10,046 bases of DNA from Faecalicoccus sp. (GTDB lineage Bacteria > Bacillota_I > Bacilli_A > Erysipelotrichales > Erysipelotrichaceae). The number at the start of each line of letters is the position of its first letter. Positions within the stretch are counted from its first letter, which is position 1. Below are positions 6,480-10,046 of the stretch, one piece after another. Under the pieces are notes generated by a model that worked only from the letters and a program-made list of their open reading frames with translations, was not told where the DNA came from and searched no databases. Location of the stretch: contig JAGAWH010000147.1 in the NCBI GenBank assembly GCA_017941505.1, positions 1 to 10,046 on the forward strand, given 5' to 3'. The translations under genes and the position numbers were made by a program.

Positions 6480-6985
6480 CAACGAAAAAAAGTGTTCTTT
6501 TTGCGATCTTTATTGCTTTGGGAATTGTATTACAGATATTAGAAAGCTTTTTACCTACGACATTTCTGGTACCGGGATTTAAGATCGGTTTTGCCAATAT
6601 TATTACTTTAACGGTATTGATGATGTATGGGCAAAGGGCTATGTGGATTGTCAATTCATTACGAATTATATTGGCTGCTTTACTAACAGGAACTTTGTTT
6701 TCCATATCTTTCTGGGTATCCCTTGCCGGTTTTATCTGTGCCGGACTTATGATGTGCCTTGCGAAGAAAACAGGCTTATTTTCAATATACGGCATATCGG
6801 TGGCAGGGGCTGCTGCTCATTCTGTAGGACAGGTTGGGGCAATTACCTGGATCTATCAACAGTATTTTATGCAGCTGTATGCACCGCTGCTTGTCGGTTT
6901 ATCCATTTTCAGCGGTATGCTGGTAGCTTTGTTGTCATCCAATGTAATGAAAAGAATAGAAGGGAGGTTTGTTTTGAATGGCTAA
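6476..6985 (+). CDS. Gx-transporter / heptaprenyl-diphosphate-synthase component I family membrane protein, EetB-like
   Basis: The 169-residue integral membrane protein has about five hydrophobic helices and the family signature PGFKIGFANIITLTVLMMYG (positions 33-52). A glycine-rich stretch, GISVAGAAAHSVGQVG, follows. The family is often annotated as 'heptaprenyl diphosphate synthase component I' or 'Gx transporter'. It resembles ECF S-components in fold and lacks the aspartate-rich prenyl-synthase motifs, so the synthase label is probably misleading. Homologues named EetB pair with EetA in flavin-based electron transfer loci. The ATG overlaps the preceding stop (ATGA), which indicates translational coupling. 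The end overlaps the next gene by 8 nt. The transported or bound molecule is unknown. Confidence 0.85.
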   Translation: MTTKKSVLFAIFIALGIVLQILESFLPTTFLVPGFKIGFANIITLTVLMMYGQRAMWIVNSLRIILAALLTGTLFSISFWVSLAGFICAGLMMCLAKKTGLFSIYGISVAGAAAHSVGQVGAITWIYQQYFMQLYAPLLVGLSIFSGMLVALLSSNVMKRIEGRFVLNG

Positions 6986-7592
6986 CTATTATTTCGGCGT
7001 TCTCAGCCAGTTAAATCGCGATGTCATGAAAACAGATCTTGCCTTTTCGAAACGGGCATCATCCCGTTTAAATGAAATTGCCGAAGCGATGGTTTCCGGC
7101 AATGTTTCCGATAACGATTATATTATGCTCTTGGAGCTGTTTTATGAAAAATATCGCAGAACCAATCAAAAGACAGCCTGTAAATTTTGCGTAATGCGCA
7201 TCCAGAAGCTGGCTTATCTAAAAAAACATCCGGTTTCTCAATCCACTATGGAACGCCTGGAATTTCATTCCCGGCTTGATGAGGATACAAGGAATTTCTT
7301 GCGGGGGAAACCACGTTATCTTAAAAAATTGAGAGAGACATTTATCAAACGAATCTTATTGATCAGCGTCGTACTATCGATTCTTTTGATGATGTTTTTA
7401 GTTTTGTTACTTCGCTTTCCGTTTATCGTTGGCTGGATTCTGGCAATCGCTTTAGGTGTTATCGGATTCTTTTATTTAACCACAGAGGGTATGGACTACA
7501 TAGAAGAAGCGCAGATTCAATCCTGTGGCAGAAGGGCCGATAAGATACTCAATGTATTGGACATGTCTTTACATACCATGGTGCAAAGGTAG
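6978..7592 (+). CDS. unrecognised two-helix membrane protein
   Basis: I do not recognise this 204-residue protein. Residues 1-120 look soluble, charged and helical, with a CKFC motif at 68-71 in a basic setting. Two strong membrane helices follow (about 124-145 and 148-168), separated only by RFP, so they form a hairpin. A short C-terminal tail (169-204) contains one more cysteine at 183. With this layout both soluble parts are probably cytoplasmic. The ATG at 6978 has GGGAGG at 6962-6967 and overlaps the EetB-like gene by 8 nt. The three genes 6123-7592 therefore form one unit, and a membrane role linked to the EetA/EetB-like pair is possible but only inferred from position. A hairpin terminator begins at its stop codon. 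Confidence 0.85.
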   Translation: MANYYFGVLSQLNRDVMKTDLAFSKRASSRLNEIAEAMVSGNVSDNDYIMLLELFYEKYRRTNQKTACKFCVMRIQKLAYLKKHPVSQSTMERLEFHSRLDEDTRNFLRGKPRYLKKLRETFIKRILLISVVLSILLMMFLVLLLRFPFIVGWILAIALGVIGFFYLTTEGMDYIEEAQIQSCGRRADKILNVLDMSLHTMVQR

Positions 7593-7617
7593 ATCTCTTA
7601 AAGAGGTCTTTTTTTTA
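7591..7617 (+). terminator. terminator of the EetA/EetB-like unit
   Basis: AGATCTCT (7591-7598) pairs with AGAGGTCT (7602-7609), 8 bp with one G-T pair and a 3-nt loop. It is followed by a run of eight T. The stem starts within the TAG stop codon of the preceding gene. Confidence 0.85.
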
Positions 7618-7619
7618 TC

Positions 7620-7637
7620 ATGTTAACGGTTTCACAA
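7620..7637. promoter_or_regulatory. Rex operator (Rex box) upstream of rex
   Basis: The 18-mer ATGTTAACGGTTTCACAA matches the Rex consensus TTGTGAAATATTTCACAA at 13 of 18 positions. The right half TTTCACAA is perfect and the left half differs at two of its seven positions. It covers the -35 box of the rex promoter, so Rex binding would block its own transcription when NADH is low. Confidence 0.7.
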
Positions 7638-7658
7638 ATTAGGTAACCATGATAAAAT
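7631..7658 (+). promoter_or_regulatory. rex promoter with extended -10
   Basis: TTCACA (7631-7636), a 16-bp spacer and TAAAAT (7653-7658) with TG one base upstream (7650-7651). The start point would be about 7665, shortly before the GGAGGAG ribosome site at 7672-7678. The -35 box lies within the Rex operator. Confidence 0.65.
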
Positions 7659-7683
7659 GTATTAAAAAGATGGAGGAGATGGC

Positions 7684-8337
7684 ATGAGTACAAAAAAGGT
7701 ACCTAAGGCTACTTTACAGCGATATCCGGTATATTTAAAAGCTCTGCGCAAGCTTCAAAATAATGGTGTAACGCGTATCATGTCCAAGGAACTGTCCGTT
7801 TACGTAGATATTGAATCGACTACAATACGTCGTGATTTTTCTTTTCTGGGCAATTTGGGAAAACAGGGATATGGATATGATGTAGAAAAGCTCATTGAGA
7901 TTTTCAATAAGCAGCTCGGTGTTGATTTTGATGAGAAAATTATTCTTGTCGGTGCTGGTAACCTGGGAAGAGCCTTAATGAATTATAATAAATGGGATCA
8001 CGTTGTCGGCGAAATTGCCTGTGCCTTTGATGCCGATCCGGCAAAATGCGGGGAGCAGTTTGGTATTCAGGTGTATCCGATGACAGAACTGGAAGCCAGA
8101 ATTCCTAAAGGCTGTCATATTGCGATTGTTGCGATATCCCAGCATATTCAGGAGACGGTAGACCGTCTGGTTGAGTGTGGAATTACCGGGCTTGTTGACT
8201 TTACCCACCAGCATTTTTTGACACCGAAAGGGGTTGTCGTTAAGGCTGTCGATGTGGTATCATCAATCCAGGAATTGGTGTTTGTGACCAATTCGATGGA
8301 TACAAAGGCGATGAAGCAGAAGGCTTCCGATAAGTAG
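7684..8337 (+). CDS. rex: redox-sensing transcriptional repressor Rex
   Basis: The 217-residue protein has the two Rex domains. The N-terminal winged helix (about 8-80) carries the recognition region STTIRRDFSFLGNLGKQGYG at 45-64. The Rossmann NAD(H) domain has the dinucleotide loop GAGNLG at 90-95 and continues through AFDADP, AIVAISQ and GLVDFT. A C-terminal swapped helix completes the dimer. Rex binds DNA in the NAD+ state and leaves it when NADH rises, which derepresses fermentation and anaerobic respiration genes. ATG 7684 has GGAGGAG 5 nt upstream. The gene has its own promoter with a Rex box, so autoregulation is likely. Its final codons appear to be part of Stem I of the asnS T-box, so the 3' end serves both coding and RNA structure. 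Confidence 0.97.
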   Translation: MSTKKVPKATLQRYPVYLKALRKLQNNGVTRIMSKELSVYVDIESTTIRRDFSFLGNLGKQGYGYDVEKLIEIFNKQLGVDFDEKIILVGAGNLGRALMNYNKWDHVVGEIACAFDADPAKCGEQFGIQVYPMTELEARIPKGCHIAIVAISQHIQETVDRLVECGITGLVDFTHQHFLTPKGVVVKAVDVVSSIQELVFVTNSMDTKAMKQKASDK

Positions 8338-8518
8338 CGCATCAGAGAGTCCGGATGGTGCAAAAGGACCGTGATATCGGAAAGTTAACAGCTGCTTGGC
8401 TGAACTGGAGAAATTACAGTAGACAGTTCCGGGGGACACGTTATATCCTAGAGTGCATGAATTTGAAATAGGATGGTACCGCGGTAATAGATCGTTCCTT
8501 ATGGAATGGTCTTTTTTT
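8314..8518 (+). promoter_or_regulatory. T-box riboswitch (tRNA-Asn) controlling asnS
   Basis: The T-box core AGGATGGTACCGCGG sits at 8470-8484, with the TGGT bulge that pairs with the tRNA 3' end at 8474-8477. Stem I is recognisable by AGAGA (8344-8348) and the apical stretch GTCC-GGATGGTGCAAAA-GGAC (8349-8369). I infer its base from perfect pairing of TTCCGATA (8325-8332) with TATCGGAA (8375-8382) and of AAGCAG (8314-8319) with CTGCTT (8392-8397). The loop between these helices contains AAC at 8387-8389 followed by A, which is the expected asparagine specifier. GAACTG/CAGTTC (8402-8407, 8424-8429) forms Stem II. Uncharged tRNA-Asn should favour the antiterminator and switch asnS on. The variable bulge base is U, which would wobble with a G discriminator. 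The 5' limit lies inside rex and is the least certain part. Confidence 0.88.
8490..8518 (+). terminator. regulated terminator of the asnS T-box
   Basis: GATCGTTCC (8490-8498) pairs with GGAATGGTC (8503-8511), 9 bp including two G-T pairs, with loop TTAT and then seven T. The 5' arm contains TCCT (8496-8499), which can pair instead with AGGA of the T-box core. This gives the expected terminator/antiterminator switch. Confidence 0.9.
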
Positions 8519-8536
8519 ATGAAAAGGAGAATGAAA

Positions 8537-9892
8537 ATGCTGGTAAAAAAATTAAAAGAAACGTATTCACAAATGGATGGACAGGACATCGAACTGCAGG
8601 GATGGGTTCGTACCAATCGTAATTCGAAAGCTGTTGGTTTTATTGAATTGAATGATGGATCCTGCTTCTCCAATGTGCAGATTGTATATTCACAGGATAT
8701 GGAAGGATTTACAGAAGCTTCAAAGATCACTTTAGGCTCTGCCATTGAAGTAAAGGGTAAATTGGTAGTAACACCAAACAGTAAGCAGCCATTTGAAATC
8801 CAGGCTGCATCCATTGAAGTTCTGGGTGCTTCCGATCATGATTATCCGCTTCAGAAGAAACGTCACAGCTTTGAATATATGCGTGAGATTCCTCATGTAC
8901 GTCCGCGTGCCAATACCTATTATGCGATGTTCCGCTTACGTTCTGTATTAAGTATGGCTATCCATACTTTCTTCCAGGATAGAGGATTTGTATATATTCA
9001 TACGCCGGAAATTACCGGAAACGATGCCGAGGGTGCCGGTGAATGTTTTACAGTTACAACCCGCAGTGATGATAAGTATGAAAAAGATTTCTTCGGCAAA
9101 CACGCCCAATTGACCGTGTCCGGTCAGCTGCATGTTGAACCGTTTGCGCTGACTTATCGCAATGTATATACCTTTGGACCTACATTCCGTGCCGAAAACT
9201 CCAATACCACACGTCATGCCAGCGAGTTCTGGATGATTGAACCGGAACTGGCATTTGCGGATTTATCCGATGATATGGATTGTGTAGAAGAAATGATTAA
9301 ATACTGCATCAACTATTGTTTAGAACATGCCAAAGAAGAGATGGAATTCTTTAACCGTGTCATTGATAAAGGATGTATCGAACGTGTTACAGCTCTTGCC
9401 AATTCCGACTTCAAGCGTATGACGTATACCGAGGCGATCGAAGAACTGGAAAAGGTCAAAGACCGCTTTGAAAACAAGGATATTTTCTGGGGTATGGACC
9501 TGCAGTCAGAACATGAGCGCTATATTTGCGAACAGGTTGTGAACGGACCGGTATTCTTAATTGATTATCCAAAGGAAATTAAGGCATTCTATATGCGTGT
9601 AAACGACGATAATAAAACCGTGGCAGCCTGCGATTTATTAGTGCCTTATGTAGGTGAACTGATTGGTGGATCACAGCGTGAAGAGCGCTATGATGTCTTA
9701 GTACAGAAAATGAAGGATCTTAACATCCCGCAGGAACCTCTGCAATGGTATTTAGATCTTCGCCGTTTCGGCGGATGTAAACATTCCGGATTCGGACTTG
9801 GATTTGATAGAATGTTGATGTACTTAACCGGTATGCAGAATATCCGTGATGTACAGCCGTATCCAAGAACACCGAGAAATTTAATCTTCTAA
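8537..9892 (+). CDS. asnS: asparaginyl-tRNA synthetase
   Basis: The 451-residue class IIb synthetase charges tRNA-Asn with asparagine using ATP. The N-terminal OB-fold anticodon-binding domain (about 17-105) opens with [17 protein letters not shown]. The catalytic core has motif 2, [20 protein letters not shown], near residue 213, with the asparaginyl-type RAENSNT. Motif 3 is GFGLGFDRM near 418, and the typical ending is [12 protein letters not shown] placed the start at ATG 8537, 7 nt after AGGAG (8525-8529). In-frame ATGs at 8519 and 8531 and a GTG at 8453 fall in or too close to the ribosome site or inside the T-box terminator. Expression is controlled by the upstream tRNA-Asn T-box. A strong hairpin ends the unit. 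Confidence 0.96.
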   Translation: MLVKKLKETYSQMDGQDIELQGWVRTNRNSKAVGFIELNDGSCFSNVQIVYSQDMEGFTEASKITLGSAIEVKGKLVVTPNSKQPFEIQAASIEVLGASDHDYPLQKKRHSFEYMREIPHVRPRANTYYAMFRLRSVLSMAIHTFFQDRGFVYIHTPEITGNDAEGAGECFTVTTRSDDKYEKDFFGKHAQLTVSGQLHVEPFALTYRNVYTFGPTFRAENSNTTRHASEFWMIEPELAFADLSDDMDCVEEMIKYCINYCLEHAKEEMEFFNRVIDKGCIERVTALANSDFKRMTYTEAIEELEKVKDRFENKDIFWGMDLQSEHERYICEQVVNGPVFLIDYPKEIKAFYMRVNDDNKTVAACDLLVPYVGELIGGSQREERYDVLVQKMKDLNIPQEPLQWYLDLRRFGGCKHSGFGLGFDRMLMYLTGMQNIRDVQPYPRTPRNLIF

Positions 9893-9956
9893 TATGGGAA
9901 CACCGTAAACTGGTCCCAAAGTCAAGGACAAAATGTTGACAGTTGATCAGAAAGAT

Positions 9957-9995
9957 AACCGGCAGACTGCAGGAATAAAACAGTCTGCCGGTTTT
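9957..9995. terminator. terminator after asnS, possibly bidirectional
   Basis: CCGGCAGACTG (9959-9969) pairs perfectly with CAGTCTGCCGG (9981-9991), 11 bp, extended by two A-T pairs, with an 11-nt loop and TTTT after it. The T run is short on the plus strand. On the minus strand the stem is followed by a T-rich stretch (TTATCTTTC), so it may also serve a convergent gene. Confidence 0.8.
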
Positions 9996-10045
9996 CATAT
10001 GTTTTGTTGCTGGGTGACCGGACCATCTGGATCATCCGAGGCTAG
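9995..10045 (-). CDS. possible C-terminal end of a convergent gene (partial)
   Basis: On the minus strand one frame is open from the window edge to TGA at 9997-9995 and encodes LASDDPDGPVTQQQNI. The stop lies directly before the hairpin shared with asnS, which is the normal place for a gene end. Sixteen residues are too few to identify or to prove coding. A plus-strand frame from ATG 9999 is also open to the edge but has no ribosome site. Confidence 0.28.
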   Translation of the reverse strand, partial: LASDDPDGPVTQQQNI

Positions 10046-10046
10046 C

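Noticed and set aside
8403..8405. Second AAC as the T-box specifier
   Set aside because: It lies within GAACTG, which pairs with CAGTTC (8424-8429) in Stem II, while AAC 8387-8389 sits in an internal loop of Stem I as expected.
8453..8536. Longer N-terminus for asnS from GTG 8453
   Set aside because: This stretch is the T-box core and its terminator. The open frame there is chance, and AGGAG at 8525-8529 fits ATG 8537.
9896..9917. Hairpin GGGAACACC...TGGTCCC just after asnS as a separate terminator or RNA element
   Set aside because: The stem is short and bulged with no T run after it. The strong hairpin at 9957-9995 is the better terminator.
1..10046. CRISPR arrays, insertion sequences, tRNA or rRNA genes, toxin-antitoxin or phage genes
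   Set aside because: I saw no direct-repeat arrays, transposase-like proteins, terminal inverted repeats or tRNA cloverleaf sequences on either strand.

Overview
The window looks like the chromosome of a low-GC Gram-positive bacterium, most likely an anaerobic or microaerobic gut Firmicute such as Erysipelotrichaceae or a relative. The reasons are moderate AT richness, strong AGGAGG-type ribosome binding sites, a T-box leader before an aminoacyl-tRNA synthetase gene, the rapZ-yvcK-whiA gene order, a Rex redox repressor and an F-type (FprA) flavodiiron protein. The lineage is inferred from gene content and was not tested. Nearly all genes are core housekeeping or redox genes. There is no prophage, insertion sequence, CRISPR array or transfer signature.

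Layout. (1) At 1-79 there may be the last codons of an upstream gene, followed by a rho-independent terminator. (2) At 142-1740 a FlK-like hotdog thioesterase and an FprA flavodiiron protein run on the plus strand. They end at a bidirectional terminator whose stem contains the stop codon of the convergent VanZ-family gene. (3) At 1756-2666 a minus-strand pair, a HAD-fold phosphatase and a VanZ-like membrane protein, overlap by 4 nt. (4) At 2685-2734 lie two back-to-back sigma-A-type promoters whose -35 boxes overlap. (5) At 2810-6095 is a tightly coupled operon: rapZ, yvcK, whiA and a lipoprotein gene. (6) At 6123-7592 a second transcription unit starts from a promoter placed so close to the first ATG that the mRNA is probably leaderless. 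It encodes a NusG-domain-II membrane protein (EetA-like), a Gx-transporter/HPP-synthase-component-I membrane protein (EetB-like) and an unrecognised two-helix membrane protein, and ends at a hairpin terminator. (7) rex at 7684-8337 has a good Rex-box match over its own -35 region. (8) An asparagine T-box leader whose Stem I appears to start inside the rex coding sequence leads into asnS, which ends at a strong hairpin. (9) The last 50 bases may hold the tail of a convergent minus-strand gene.

How the genes relate. rapZ, yvcK and whiA form the conserved module linked to cell-envelope precursor metabolism and cell division. The redox theme comes from FprA (O2 or NO reduction), Rex (NADH/NAD+ sensing) and the EetA/EetB-like pair, whose homologues sit in the flavin-based extracellular electron transfer locus of Listeria and lactic acid bacteria. 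asnS is controlled by uncharged tRNA-Asn through the T-box. No obviously new system is visible. The points most worth a second look are the nesting of the T-box in rex, the leaderless EetA-like gene and the orphan EetA/EetB-like pair with its unknown third gene.
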